Shown here: positions 49,526 through 58,219 of the stretch, piece after piece
Layout: each line of letters opens with the position of its first letter
Position numbering within the stretch: position 1 is the stretch's first letter
Assembly (NCBI GenBank): GCA_943788725.1
Contig: CALSRJ010000002.1
Location: forward strand, 62,001 to 126,000
From: an uncultured Flavobacteriales bacterium
Lineage (GTDB): Bacteria; Bacteroidota; Bacteroidia; Flavobacteriales_G; Salibacteraceae
DNA length: 64,000 nucleotides
Direction: 5' to 3'
Made by a program: the position numbers and the translations under genes
The notes under the pieces: generated by a model
Database searches by the model: none
The model's input: the letters and a program-made list of their open reading frames with translations, nothing else
Told to the model about the DNA's origin: nothing

Positions 49526-50431
49526 ATGCGACAGTACCACGATCTTCTTGAACACATCCTTGAACATGGAACAGATAAAAGTGACCGCACCGGAGTAGGA
49601 ACACGCAGTGTCTTCGGGTATCAAATGCGTTTTCCCTTGTCCGATGGATTTCCCTTGGTAACCACCAAAAAGGTCCATGTCAAGTCCATCATACACGAAT
49701 TACTCTGGTTTGTTCGAGGAGACACCAACCTGCGCTATCTAGTAGAAAATGGCGTCAACATTTGGAACGATTGGCCTTATCAGAATTGGTTGAACCAAAC
49801 GGGCAAAGCAGATCAATTTCCGAAGTACTCAGATGCATGGCGCGCTCAAATGAAGGAATTCGTCGAGCAGATAAAACAAGACGGCGCCTTCGCTCAACAA
49901 TGGGGAGAATTGGGTCCAGTGTATGGAAAACAGTGGCGTGATTTCAATGGCTTTGATCAGCTGAAATGGGTTATCGAGGAGATCAAACGCAATCCGAATT
50001 CTAGGCGATTGATCATATCAGCGTGGAACGCCTCTGAGATCGAAGAGATGGCAAAGGCAGGACTTCCTCCATGCCATACCATGTTCCAATTTTATGTTTT
50101 GGATGGAAAACTGTCTTGTCAATTGTATCAGCGAAGTGCTGACGTATTCTTAGGGGTACCCTTCAACATCGCCTCCTACGCCCTGCTTACGTTAATGGTA
50201 GCACAAGTATGCGGTTTAGCACCTGGAGACTTCGTGCACACATTTGGCGACGCGCATTTGTATTCAAATCATTTTGAGCAAGCGAAAGAGCAGCTGAGTC
50301 GTACGTGCAAACCTCTTCCCACATTGCAGATCAATCCTGAAGTGCACGACCTTTTTTCGTTTCGATTCGAAGACTTCACGTTGAACGAATACGACCCGCA
50401 TCCTGCCATTAAAGCTGCCGTAGCCGTATGA
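49526..50431 (+). CDS. thyA: Thymidylate synthase
   Basis: It makes dTMP from dUMP with methylene-tetrahydrofolate. The 301-residue protein has the catalytic Cys 183 in [13 protein letters not shown], the dUMP-site [17 protein letters not shown], and the phosphate-site SDRTGVGT near 19-26. An insert of about 35 residues after GDTNLRYL (about 67-130) makes it longer than the E. coli form, as in other long ThyA. It overlaps folA by 4 bp (ATGA), the classic thyA-folA pair: the dihydrofolate it makes is recycled by the next gene. Confidence 0.97.
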   Translation: MRQYHDLLEHILEHGTDKSDRTGVGTRSVFGYQMRFPLSDGFPLVTTKKVHVKSIIHELLWFVRGDTNLRYLVENGVNIWNDWPYQNWLNQTGKADQFPKYSDAWRAQMKEFVEQIKQDGAFAQQWGELGPVYGKQWRDFNGFDQLKWVIEEIKRNPNSRRLIISAWNASEIEEMAKAGLPPCHTMFQFYVLDGKLSCQLYQRSADVFLGVPFNIASYALLTLMVAQVCGLAPGDFVHTFGDAHLYSNHFEQAKEQLSRTCKPLPTLQINPEVHDLFSFRFEDFTLNEYDPHPAIKAAVAV

Positions 50432-50937
50432 TCATTTCGCTCATCGCGGCTGTTGGCCAAAACAACATCATAGGAGCAAACGGCGACCTGCCGTGGAATC
50501 TCCCAGACGACATGAAATTCTTTTCAAAGACTACGCGGGGCCACCACGTATTGATGGGAAGAAAGAACTACGACTCCATTCCTGACAAATACCGCCCTCT
50601 TCCGAAACGGCCCAATATTGTCGTGACGAGAAATCCGGAATTCAAAGATGATCGAGTGATGGTTGCCCAGAGTATTGAGGAAGGCATAGAAGCTGCGCGC
50701 CTGGCAGGCGAAGAAGAACTCTTCATCATCGGAGGGGGTGAGATCTACCGCCAAACGCTGCATCTCGCAGATCGCTTGTACATCACCCATGTAAACGCCA
50801 CACCAGAAGGAGAAACCCACTTTCCTAGTTTTGAAAAATCCGAGTGGGAAAAGACAGTACTATCTTCTCATCCTAAGGATGCTGTTCACAACTTCTCCTT
50901 TGAAATCTGCGTCTACTATAAAAATGATTCAAATTAG
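50428..50937 (+). CDS. folA: Dihydrofolate reductase
   Basis: This 169-residue enzyme reduces dihydrofolate with NADPH. Visible are [24 protein letters not shown] (IAAVGQN then [10 protein letters not shown] with the acidic residue at about 28), [11 protein letters not shown] (about 42-52) and [12 protein letters not shown] (about 93-104). It overlaps the thyA stop and is the end of this two-gene unit. Confidence 0.97.
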   Translation: MIISLIAAVGQNNIIGANGDLPWNLPDDMKFFSKTTRGHHVLMGRKNYDSIPDKYRPLPKRPNIVVTRNPEFKDDRVMVAQSIEEGIEAARLAGEEELFIIGGGEIYRQTLHLADRLYITHVNATPEGETHFPSFEKSEWEKTVLSSHPKDAVHNFSFEICVYYKNDSN

Positions 50938-50945
50938 CGAATCAT

Positions 50946-50953
50946 TACATTTG
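50946..50953 (+). promoter_or_regulatory. -7 box of the lipoprotein gene at 50971
   Basis: TACATTTG, a full TAnnTTTG match, 17 bp before the ATG. Confidence 0.55.
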
Positions 50954-50970
50954 CGTAACCCTTGTAGACC

Positions 50971-51840
50971 ATGCGTTTGAGTCAAACCATATTACCCTTA
51001 GCTCTTGCACTGATGTGCATTGGCGTTGTTTTCGTTGCTGGATGCAATAAATCTGACCGAGATGAGGACGTTGAGACCTTATCTGCTAGGGACTACGCAC
51101 TCGCTCATCATATTTTCGACGATGCGTTTCGACAGGTCCATAAATATGCCATGGGCGATACATTGTTGAACGACACAACGATCAAGCAACAAAAGTTGGA
51201 CATCTGTTTAAATCGGCGGTATTCGTTTTTGAGCGACACCCTCGCGGTTTTCCCATTGTACTTGCAATTGAACTATTCGGATGACGGCAAGTATTGCAAT
51301 GACAGCGCTAAGCGATACGGAATCATCCGCTCAGACTTTACAGGTAAGTACTTGAACAAGGGAACGCTGATGACTATCACCTTTGAAGGGTATCGAAAGC
51401 ACATATACGATGTGGACGGGGTCATTACGATCGTGAACATGGGCATCAACGACGATGGCCGCAGGTTTTACACGTTCATCGTGCAAGATGGCTTGATTAC
51501 AGGCAACAATATCAACATCCAACTCAACGGTAGCTTCACCTATGTGTGGGTAAGCGGGTCGAGTACGGACGTAGATTTCGATGACGACGTATTTGAGATC
51601 ACCGAAGGAGAAGTATACGGGCGCAATTCAAGGGGAAGTACGTTTACCAACGAGATTACCAAAGCGTACACTTCAGACTTCGCCTGTCCACACTTCACGT
51701 CAGGACGCTCCTACATGGAGGTTCAAAACCTGATTCCGAGAACATTGAATTACGGGGAGATAACAGATTGCGACAATCTGTTGATTTCAAGAAGGAACAA
51801 TACCTATCTCGACGTGGAGATTCCGATCATGCAGCCCTGA
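50971..51840 (+). CDS. Lipoprotein of unknown function
   Basis: This 289-residue protein has an SPII signal (FVAGC, Cys about 25) and then a short acidic linker. The mature part seems beta-rich with many Tyr and Asp (GIIRSDFTGKYLNKGTLM; DGVITIVNMGINDDGRRFY) and repeated Asp clusters (TDVDFDDDVFEI) that might bind calcium. No family recognised. Its end overlaps the convergent clpX gene by 14 bp, so no terminator lies between them. Confidence 0.7.
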   Translation: MRLSQTILPLALALMCIGVVFVAGCNKSDRDEDVETLSARDYALAHHIFDDAFRQVHKYAMGDTLLNDTTIKQQKLDICLNRRYSFLSDTLAVFPLYLQLNYSDDGKYCNDSAKRYGIIRSDFTGKYLNKGTLMTITFEGYRKHIYDVDGVITIVNMGINDDGRRFYTFIVQDGLITGNNINIQLNGSFTYVWVSGSSTDVDFDDDVFEITEGEVYGRNSRGSTFTNEITKAYTSDFACPHFTSGRSYMEVQNLIPRTLNYGEITDCDNLLISRRNNTYLDVEIPIMQP

Positions 51841-53071
51841 GCTTTCTAAAAGCGCTCGTTTCAAACATCCGCTTTGCGTACTCTAAGTCTACTTTAAAGG
51901 TTTCTGGTTTTTCTTCCATGGAAGGCAATTCATACATGGCGTCCATCATGATGGCTTCACAAATGGAGCGCAAGCCTCTTGCACCCAATTTGTAATCCGT
52001 CGCTTTTTCTACCACGTAATCCAACACATCCTTTTCAAAAGACAACTTGATGTCTTCCATTTCAAAGAGTCGCATGTATTGCTTCATCAAGGCATTCTTC
52101 GGCTCCGTGAGAATCCTGCGCAACGCCGAATGATCGAGTGGATTCAAAAAACTGACGAGGGGCAATCTTCCGATCAATTCTGGAATCAAGCCGTATTCCC
52201 TCAAATCTGAAGGGGAGACATATTGGAGAAGGTTCTCTTCTTCTACTTCTTCCTTGGATCGGTTTCGGTATCCAATGGCCGAGGTATTCAATCGTCGGGA
52301 AATAATGCGATCAATGCCGTCAAATGCGCCTCCGCATATAAAGAGGATGTTACGCGTATCGATCTGCACTAGTTTTTGTTCTGGGTGCTTACGCCCACCT
52401 TGAGGTGGAACGCCTACCACTGAACCTTCCAATAGTTTCAGCAAGCCCTGCTGCACTCCTTCACCGCTCACATCACGTGTAATAGATGGGTTATCGCTCT
52501 TTCGGCTGATCTTATCCACTTCATCGATAAAAACGATACCTCGCTCTGCTGCTTCAACGTTATATTCTGAGGCTTGCAGCAGTCTTGACAGAATGCTTTC
52601 GACATCCTCGCCCACATAGCCTGCTTCGGTAAGTACGGTGGCATCAGCAATGCAAAAAGGAACGTTGAGCACCTTTGCAATGGTCTTTGCAAGGAGGGTC
52701 TTTCCAGTACCTGTCTGTCCAACCAAGATCATGTTTGACTTCTCAATGAAGACATCGTCTCCATCATCTTCCCGTTGGGAGATTCGCTTGTAGTGGTTGT
52801 AAACGGCTACGGACAAATTCTTCTTCGCCTCATCTTGACCGATCACGTACTCATCGAGGTGAGATTTGATATCCGCTGGCTTGAGGAGATTCACACTTCC
52901 CAATACTGAATCGCGCAGACGAGAAGTCATCTCCTCATCTACAATTCTCGAGGCTTGTTGAATGCATCGATCACAGATATGTCCGGTAATACCAGCAATC
53001 ATAACTGCGGTCTCGTGCTTGTCGCGGCCACAGAAACTACATTTAATCTGTTCTTCGGAATGCTTAGCCAT
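51827..53071 (-). CDS. clpX: ATP-dependent protease ATP-binding subunit ClpX
   Basis: This hexameric AAA+ unfoldase feeds ClpP. The 414-residue protein has an N-terminal zinc-binding domain (CSFCGRDK ... CDRC, 11-38) for adaptor and substrate binding, Walker A GQTGTGKT (about 118-125), Walker [11 protein letters not shown] (about 179-188), and the ClpP-binding loop region near IGYRNRS. It lies 3 bp after clpP in the order tig-clpP-clpX. Confidence 0.97.
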   Translation of the reverse strand: MAKHSEEQIKCSFCGRDKHETAVMIAGITGHICDRCIQQASRIVDEEMTSRLRDSVLGSVNLLKPADIKSHLDEYVIGQDEAKKNLSVAVYNHYKRISQREDDGDDVFIEKSNMILVGQTGTGKTLLAKTIAKVLNVPFCIADATVLTEAGYVGEDVESILSRLLQASEYNVEAAERGIVFIDEVDKISRKSDNPSITRDVSGEGVQQGLLKLLEGSVVGVPPQGGRKHPEQKLVQIDTRNILFICGGAFDGIDRIISRRLNTSAIGYRNRSKEEVEEENLLQYVSPSDLREYGLIPELIGRLPLVSFLNPLDHSALRRILTEPKNALMKQYMRLFEMEDIKLSFEKDVLDYVVEKATDYKLGARGLRSICEAIMMDAMYELPSMEEKPETFKVDLEYAKRMFETSAFRKLRAA

Positions 53072-53074
53072 GGT

Positions 53075-53755
53075 TTATTTCTTTCGGAGGAGAACCTCGT
53101 CAATCATCCCGTATTCTCGCGCCTCTTCCGAGGTCATCCAGAAATCACGGTCACTATCTGCCCAAACTTTCTTTACAGACTGTCCGGAGTGTTCAGCGAG
53201 GATGTTGTACAATTCGTCCTTTAGCTTTTTGATCTCATTGGCAGTGATCTCAATATCTGAGGCCTGTCCGCCAACGCCACCCATCGGTTGATGGATCATT
53301 ACCCTCGAGTGCTTGAGGGCCGTACGCTTGCCTTTCTCGCCAGCGCATAGAATAACGGCTCCCATTGAGGCAGCCATGCCCGTGCAGATCGTTGCAACGT
53401 CGCAACCGATGTACTGCATCGTATCGTAGATTCCCAAGCCAGCGTAAACAGAACCTCCAGGGCTATTGATATAGATCTGAATGTCCTTGCCACTATCTGA
53501 TGACTCGAGGAAAAGCAATTGTGCCTGAATGATATTTGCGATGAAATCATCGATCGCAAGTCCTAAAAAGATAATGCGGTCCATCATCAATCTAGAGAAT
53601 ACATCTACTTCTCGGAATGGCATGGGTCTCTCCTCGATAACCGTGCGCGTCATTCCATTGGGACGATTTGCCTCCCTCAAATAGTCATCCACCGATAACC
53701 CACTCATTCCGAGGTGGTTGACTGCGTAATTCCTAAACTCCTTCTCGTCTATCAT
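53075..53755 (-). CDS. clpP: ATP-dependent Clp protease proteolytic subunit
   Basis: This 226-residue serine peptidase forms the 14-mer chamber. The triad is Ser 130 (GMAASMGA), His 155 (MIHQPMGG) and Asp 200 (WADSDRDFW). The N-terminal 30 residues before the fold are longer than in E. coli and would be cut off as a propeptide or form a Bacteroidota extension. It starts 1 bp after the tig stop and is followed by clpX after 3 bp. Confidence 0.97.
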   Translation of the reverse strand: MIDEKEFRNYAVNHLGMSGLSVDDYLREANRPNGMTRTVIEERPMPFREVDVFSRLMMDRIIFLGLAIDDFIANIIQAQLLFLESSDSGKDIQIYINSPGGSVYAGLGIYDTMQYIGCDVATICTGMAASMGAVILCAGEKGKRTALKHSRVMIHQPMGGVGGQASDIEITANEIKKLKDELYNILAEHSGQSVKKVWADSDRDFWMTSEEAREYGMIDEVLLRKK

Positions 53756-53756
53756 C

Positions 53757-55166
53757 CTAGAATTTTAAAAGGTTCGAGACCTGATCCATGAATTTGCCTT
53801 TGCCGGCTTTAGTAGAGGCTAATTTAACGAATTCATCAAAGGTCACTTCCTTTTCCTGAAGCTTAACATTCGCCTGGTAGAAATCGTTCAATCGCTCATC
53901 CATCAATTGGTCGTATACTTTTCGCACCTCTTCTTCTTTCTGGAGGAAGTTTTGCGCGAACTGATCAAGCATATCATCAGCGACTTCACCTTGTCCAAAT
54001 GATGCGAATTGAGCTTTGATGTTCTCCTTTACGCGGTCTTGGATATCGTTTAACTCTACCTTGATCTCATGCTGCTTGGCAATCTGGCCTTCGATCAGCT
54101 GAATTTTAAGCATCCTGCTGTACTCATCGTATTCTCGATCGATATCCGCCTGAGTAATAGGACGCTCTTCGTTATTCGAACCTTGCTCGAGCAACCAACG
54201 CTTGATGAAGGCATCAGGAAGGTCCAATTTCAATCGCTCGATCAATTTATCGTGAATATCTCGACGCACTTTTTTCTCGCTATCGCCATCCAAGTATTTC
54301 CCTAGGTCTGCGGAAATCTTATCGCGAAACTCCTGTTCGTTTGTTGCTCCACCCGGGCCGAGTACTTTGTCAAACAACTCCGTATTCAGCGGTGCAAGAT
54401 CAATGTTATCGATGGATTCGATCACCAACTCAAACTCCTTCCCTACCTCACTTAATTCGCTGACTGGAACCCCGAGCATTTGCGAGAGGTCCACATCTCC
54501 TTTAGCAAGTTTTGCAGGCTCTACTTTAATGGTATCACCTTTCTTCTTGCCGATGAGTTTCTTCTTGGCATCCTTGTTCTCAAGGTAGTCCATTGCGATG
54601 GTGGTATGATTGTGTAACCCGTCTTCCTTGCGCTTTCCATCCTTGCCGAGCTCGTGAAGTATTCCGTAAATCATATCCGTATCTCCAACCTCCTCGGATT
54701 GAGTGGAGTTTCCATGTCGGCGTTGAAAGTCTTTGACGTACTTATTGATAAGGTCATCGTCTACCTTGATCTTGTACTTGTTGAATTTATCCTTTACGGT
54801 AAGCTCCACTTCAAAATTCGGTGCAATGCCCAATTCGTAGTTGAACTCAAAGGTCTTGCTGAAGTCCAATGGTAATTCCTCGATGTCCTCTGGTAGGGGC
54901 TGCCCAATAATGTTGATGTCATTTTCTCGTATGTGGGCATTGAGTTTTTCGGAAAGAATTCGATTTAACTCTTCTGCCAATACGGCCTTGCCGTACATCT
55001 TCTTAGCTACACCGAAAGGAACTTTTCCTGGACGAAAACCCTGGAGGGTCATCTTCTTGCGGTGATTATCCAATACCGATTTCACGGCTGGCTCATAATC
55101 CGCAGGTTCGATGGTGATGGTCACCTTCGCGTTGAGTTCATCGATGTTCTCTTGCTTGATATTCAT
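53757..55166 (-). CDS. tig: Trigger factor
   Basis: This ribosome-bound chaperone for nascent chains has 469 residues: the N-terminal ribosome-binding domain with GFRPGKVPFGVAKKMYG (about 43-59, the ribosome signature), a PPIase-like domain (about 145-250) and a C-terminal helical chaperone domain rich in Glu and Gln. The PPIase domain diverges from the FKBP pattern, as in other Bacteroidota. It leads tig-clpP-clpX, linking folding and degradation. Confidence 0.93.
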   Translation of the reverse strand: MNIKQENIDELNAKVTITIEPADYEPAVKSVLDNHRKKMTLQGFRPGKVPFGVAKKMYGKAVLAEELNRILSEKLNAHIRENDINIIGQPLPEDIEELPLDFSKTFEFNYELGIAPNFEVELTVKDKFNKYKIKVDDDLINKYVKDFQRRHGNSTQSEEVGDTDMIYGILHELGKDGKRKEDGLHNHTTIAMDYLENKDAKKKLIGKKKGDTIKVEPAKLAKGDVDLSQMLGVPVSELSEVGKEFELVIESIDNIDLAPLNTELFDKVLGPGGATNEQEFRDKISADLGKYLDGDSEKKVRRDIHDKLIERLKLDLPDAFIKRWLLEQGSNNEERPITQADIDREYDEYSRMLKIQLIEGQIAKQHEIKVELNDIQDRVKENIKAQFASFGQGEVADDMLDQFAQNFLQKEEEVRKVYDQLMDERLNDFYQANVKLQEKEVTFDEFVKLASTKAGKGKFMDQVSNLLKF

Positions 55167-55192
55167 TGTTTGAATGGATTGTTGCCTTTAGA

Positions 55193-55226
55193 CAAAAAAA
55201 GACCGTTGTTCAGGCGGCCTTTTGTT
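55193..55226 (-). terminator. Rho-independent terminator after the tRNA-Leu gene
   Basis: AAAAGACCG (55197-55205) and CGGCCTTTT (55215-55223) form a 9-bp stem with one mismatch. The A-run 55194-55200 gives a T-tail on the minus strand. It lies between tRNA-Leu and tig and would limit read-through into tig. Confidence 0.75.
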
Positions 55227-55319
55227 TAACATATGTGTGGATGGAAACCCATCCCAGTTCATTTCAAATAGGCCTTGGGTTGTAATTCCTGCCTACTACC
55301 TGTGAGGTTAAGTACTTAG

Positions 55320-55401
55320 TGCGGGTGGAGGGACTCGAACCCACACACCTTGCGGCACTAGATCCTAAGTCTAGCGCGTCTACCAATTTCGCCACACCCG
55401 C
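55320..55401 (-). tRNA. tRNA-Leu (anticodon TAG)
   Basis: On the minus strand the acceptor arms GCGGGTG and CACCCGC pair with discriminator A. The D-loop has AATTGGTAGAC. The anticodon arm is CTAGA-CTTAGGA-TCTAG with TAG in the loop, followed by a long variable arm (TGCCGCAAGGTG region) as in class II leucine tRNAs, and the T-arm has GGTTCGAGTCC. CCA is not encoded. This is the main feature of the 396-bp gap between tig and the flavin reductase gene. The rest of the gap holds the terminator and two divergent promoters. Confidence 0.96.
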
Positions 55402-55472
55402 ATGTGTGATAGAGAGTTAAAGAACTGTTCCTTCCGTTGTTACCCAATAAAAGGCTTCTTTCAAAAGGAGCG

Positions 55473-55480
55473 CAAAGATA
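55473..55480 (-). promoter_or_regulatory. -7 box of tRNA-Leu
   Basis: Minus strand TATCTTTG, a full TAnnTTTG match, 71 bp before the 5' end of the tRNA, implying a trimmed leader of about 65 nt. Confidence 0.5.
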
Positions 55481-55516
55481 CAACTAACAAATCGGAAAAC
55501 TATGCATAGATCTGAA

Positions 55517-55546
55517 TTTGATTTATGTACCCTAAGGTTACTTTTG
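55517..55546 (+). promoter_or_regulatory. Promoter of the flavin reductase-DUF3127-AtoE run
   Basis: TTTG (55517-55520), 18 bp, then TACTTTTG (55539-55546): both Bacteroidota elements at the same spacing as the hppA promoter. ATG 55563 follows 16 bp after. Confidence 0.7.
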
Positions 55547-55562
55547 CCGTGAAGCATTACGC

Positions 55563-56453
55563 ATGAAAGTCAACCCAAAAGAAGTTCCCGTTCCAAAGCT
55601 GCATGGTTACTTACTCGGGGCTATTGGTCCTAGACCCATCGCCTTCGCGAGTACGATAGACAAGGAAGGAAACCCCAATCTCAGTCCATTCAGCTTTTTC
55701 AACGTTTTCAGCGCCAATCCACCGATTGCCATCTTCTCGCCTGCGCGCAGGGGCAGGGACAACACGATCAAGCACACCTACGAAAACGTCAAAGAAGTGC
55801 CTGAGGTAGTGATCAACGTGGTCAACTTTGACATCACAGAGCAGATGTCGCTTTCCAGCACAGAATACCCAAAAGGCACAGACGAGTTCACCAAATCTGG
55901 ACTTACGCCTATTGCCTCTGAATTGATCCGTCCTTTCCGTGTCAAAGAGTCGCCCGTGCAGTTTGAATGCAAGGTAAAAGAGGTAGTAGAACTCGGCACG
56001 TCGGGTGGCGCAGGAAATTTGGTGATTTGTGAAGTGGTCATGATCCACATCGACGATGCGGTCTTGGATGCGGACGGCCGAATCGACCAAACGAAGATTG
56101 ACCTTGTGGGGCGCATGGGCGGCAATTACTACGTGCGGGCCCATGGCGATGCATTATTTGAAGTAGCCAAGCCATTGCAAAAATTGGGCATTGGGGTTGA
56201 TGCGATTCCATCAGGTATTCGAAATAGCAAGGTCCTCACTGGTAATCATTTGGGCAAGCTCGGAAATGTGGAAGAATTGCCAGATGAGACTACTGTGAAT
56301 GACTATAAATTAACTGAACTCGCCGATATCTTTATTACTTTGGAAGACGATAGCGCTGCACTAGAAGCGGCGCTCCACGAGCGGGCCCGAGACCTTCTGG
56401 ATCAAGGGTCAGTAGAAGAAGCATGGATGGCATTATTGGCATATAACGACTAA
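55563..56453 (+). CDS. Flavin reductase-like FMN-binding protein
   Basis: This 296-residue split-barrel flavoprotein of the flavin reductase-like family has the FMN-site pattern GYLLGAIGPRPIAFASTID (about 15-33), NLSPFSFFNVFSANPP (about 38-53) and DNTIKHTYENV. The C-terminal 90 residues, after VRAHGDALFEV, are an extra mostly helical region ending in an acidic repeat-like part. The substrate is unknown; it may reduce flavin or an FMN-linked acceptor. The DUF3127 gene follows by 3 bp. Confidence 0.85.
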   Translation: MKVNPKEVPVPKLHGYLLGAIGPRPIAFASTIDKEGNPNLSPFSFFNVFSANPPIAIFSPARRGRDNTIKHTYENVKEVPEVVINVVNFDITEQMSLSSTEYPKGTDEFTKSGLTPIASELIRPFRVKESPVQFECKVKEVVELGTSGGAGNLVICEVVMIHIDDAVLDADGRIDQTKIDLVGRMGGNYYVRAHGDALFEVAKPLQKLGIGVDAIPSGIRNSKVLTGNHLGKLGNVEELPDETTVNDYKLTELADIFITLEDDSAALEAALHERARDLLDQGSVEEAWMALLAYND

Positions 56454-56456
56454 GAA

Positions 56457-56846
56457 ATGAGCATGGAAGTAGAAGGAAGTATCAAAGTGGTATTCGATAC
56501 CCAAACATTCAATTCAGGTTTTCAGAAAAGAGAATTTGTCATTACCACTAAAGAGCAGTACCCGCAAGATGTGAAGTTTGAACTGATTAAGGAGAGAATC
56601 GATCTGATCGATCCATACAATCAGGGTGAAACCATCAAGGTGCACTTTAACCTTCGTGGAAATGAATACAACGGGAAGTACTTTGTCAACCTACAAGCAT
56701 GGCGCATAGAGCCAGTAAGCGGCTCCGCTGCTGCTGCCGATGGCGCTGCTTCATCAGGATCTGCATCCGGTGATCCTTTCGCGGAAGCTGGCTTTCCTGA
56801 CACCCCGAGTACAGACAATTCTAACGAGGATGACCTGCCCTTTTAA
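56457..56846 (+). CDS. DUF3127 protein: OB-fold-like with SSB-type C-terminal tip
   Basis: This 129-residue protein has an N-terminal domain (about 1-85; VEGSIKVVFDTQTFNSGFQKR and VHFNLRGNEYNGKYFVNLQAWRIE) with the strand pattern of a small OB fold. A Ser/Ala/Gly/Asp-rich disordered linker (86-120) follows, and the tail ends exactly in DDLPF. That tail matches the acidic C-terminal tip by which SSB recruits repair and replication proteins. I infer single-stranded DNA or RNA binding with SSB-like partner recruitment; nothing is proven. The AtoE-like gene begins at the next base. Confidence 0.82.
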   Translation: MSMEVEGSIKVVFDTQTFNSGFQKREFVITTKEQYPQDVKFELIKERIDLIDPYNQGETIKVHFNLRGNEYNGKYFVNLQAWRIEPVSGSAAAADGAASSGSASGDPFAEAGFPDTPSTDNSNEDDLPF

Positions 56847-58214
56847 ATGAATCGACGTTTCTTAGATACGTACGTACGCTTGGTGAAGAGTGTTTTGCCC
56901 TCCCCGCTCTCTATCGCGCTCCTACTTACCGCTGTCACGATATTACTGGTTGTCATCACAGGAGAGACAGGTAACGAGGGTGCAGGTGCAATTTTCCAAT
57001 GGTGGGCCGAGGGGTTGTGGAATCCTGGATTAATGGTCTTTGCGCTCCAGATGATGCTCATGCTCGTTCTTGGGCACGTGTTGGCCATATCGCCTTGGAT
57101 AGCCCGGATGATCGACGTGGCCGTGCGGCCGTGCACTACGAGTGCGCGATCGGCAGCAATCGTAGCCTTCTTCACGATGCTGGTCGGGCTTTTCAATTGG
57201 GGACTCGGACTCATTTTCGGAGCCATCATGGCTCGAAAGGTCGGCGAGAAGGCTCACCGCGAAGACCGCCCCATCAATTATCCCCTTATCGGCGCTGCTG
57301 GTTATACTGCCTTGATGATCTGGCACGGCGGGTTCTCAGGCTCTTCTTTGATCAAGATTGCAGAAGAAGGACACTTATCCACCCTTATGGGAAGCGACTT
57401 TGGAGCAGTCCTACCCTCAGCCATATCCCTTGGTGAAACCGCATTTTCGGGAATGAACATCACGGTGAGCATCGGCCTATTGGTCTTCATTCCGGGGGTT
57501 CTTTACCTAATGGGGTCCCGCACTGAAGGTGCCGTACCTGCACTTGCTCCCCATTCGTTTCCAGAAGAATCAACCGATGGATGGATCGGCGCAGAACGAT
57601 TGGATCGGTCTTCGTTTTTCTCTAAAGGAATTGGAGGTGCCATCCTGCTCTACGTCTTTTATCAGATGTTCTGGGAAGTTGGATTTCTCAATTTCTTCAA
57701 CCCGAACAACATCAACCTTCTCTTGCTCGGGCTTTGCTTGGTAACTCACAACAACATCAAAGCCTTCAGCGATGCGGTAGAAGAAGCGATCAAAGGAGCA
57801 AGCGGCATTCTCATCCAATTCCCGCTCTATTTTGGAATTCTCGCCATGATGCAAGAGAGCGGTATGATCGATCTGGTATCTGACTTTTTCATTCGACACT
57901 CAACGGAACTTACCTACCCCATCTTTACGTTCATCAGCGCAGGATTGGTCAACATCTTCGTCCCAAGCGGAGGAGGGCAATGGGCTATTCAAGGACCCAT
58001 CATCGTGCAATCAGCCTTGGAGCTTGGAATACCTTTGAACAAAAGCATTTTAGCCCTGGCTTATGGTGATGAAATCACCAATATGCTTCAACCCTTTTGG
58101 GCCCTCCCGCTACTCGGCATCACGCGCTTGAAAGCAAAGGATATCCTTCCCTACACTCTGGTCATCTTCCTCGTAGGCTCTTGTGTATTCATGAGCGCTC
58201 TTCTGCTCTTCTGA
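56847..58214 (+). CDS. Short-chain fatty acid transporter (AtoE/TIGR00366 family)
   Basis: This 455-residue inner-membrane permease has about twelve hydrophobic segments. Its start with NRRFLDTYVRLVKSVLPSPLSI and the motifs FNWGLGLIFGAIMARKVG (about 113-130) and FVPSGGGQWAIQGP (about 370-383) are those of the AtoE family, which takes up butyrate or acetoacetate-type acids. The start codon follows the DUF3127 stop directly. Its product would feed the FadNAE pathway. Confidence 0.9.
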   Translation: MNRRFLDTYVRLVKSVLPSPLSIALLLTAVTILLVVITGETGNEGAGAIFQWWAEGLWNPGLMVFALQMMLMLVLGHVLAISPWIARMIDVAVRPCTTSARSAAIVAFFTMLVGLFNWGLGLIFGAIMARKVGEKAHREDRPINYPLIGAAGYTALMIWHGGFSGSSLIKIAEEGHLSTLMGSDFGAVLPSAISLGETAFSGMNITVSIGLLVFIPGVLYLMGSRTEGAVPALAPHSFPEESTDGWIGAERLDRSSFFSKGIGGAILLYVFYQMFWEVGFLNFFNPNNINLLLLGLCLVTHNNIKAFSDAVEEAIKGASGILIQFPLYFGILAMMQESGMIDLVSDFFIRHSTELTYPIFTFISAGLVNIFVPSGGGQWAIQGPIIVQSALELGIPLNKSILALAYGDEITNMLQPFWALPLLGITRLKAKDILPYTLVIFLVGSCVFMSALLLF

Positions 58215-58219
58215 GTGAA

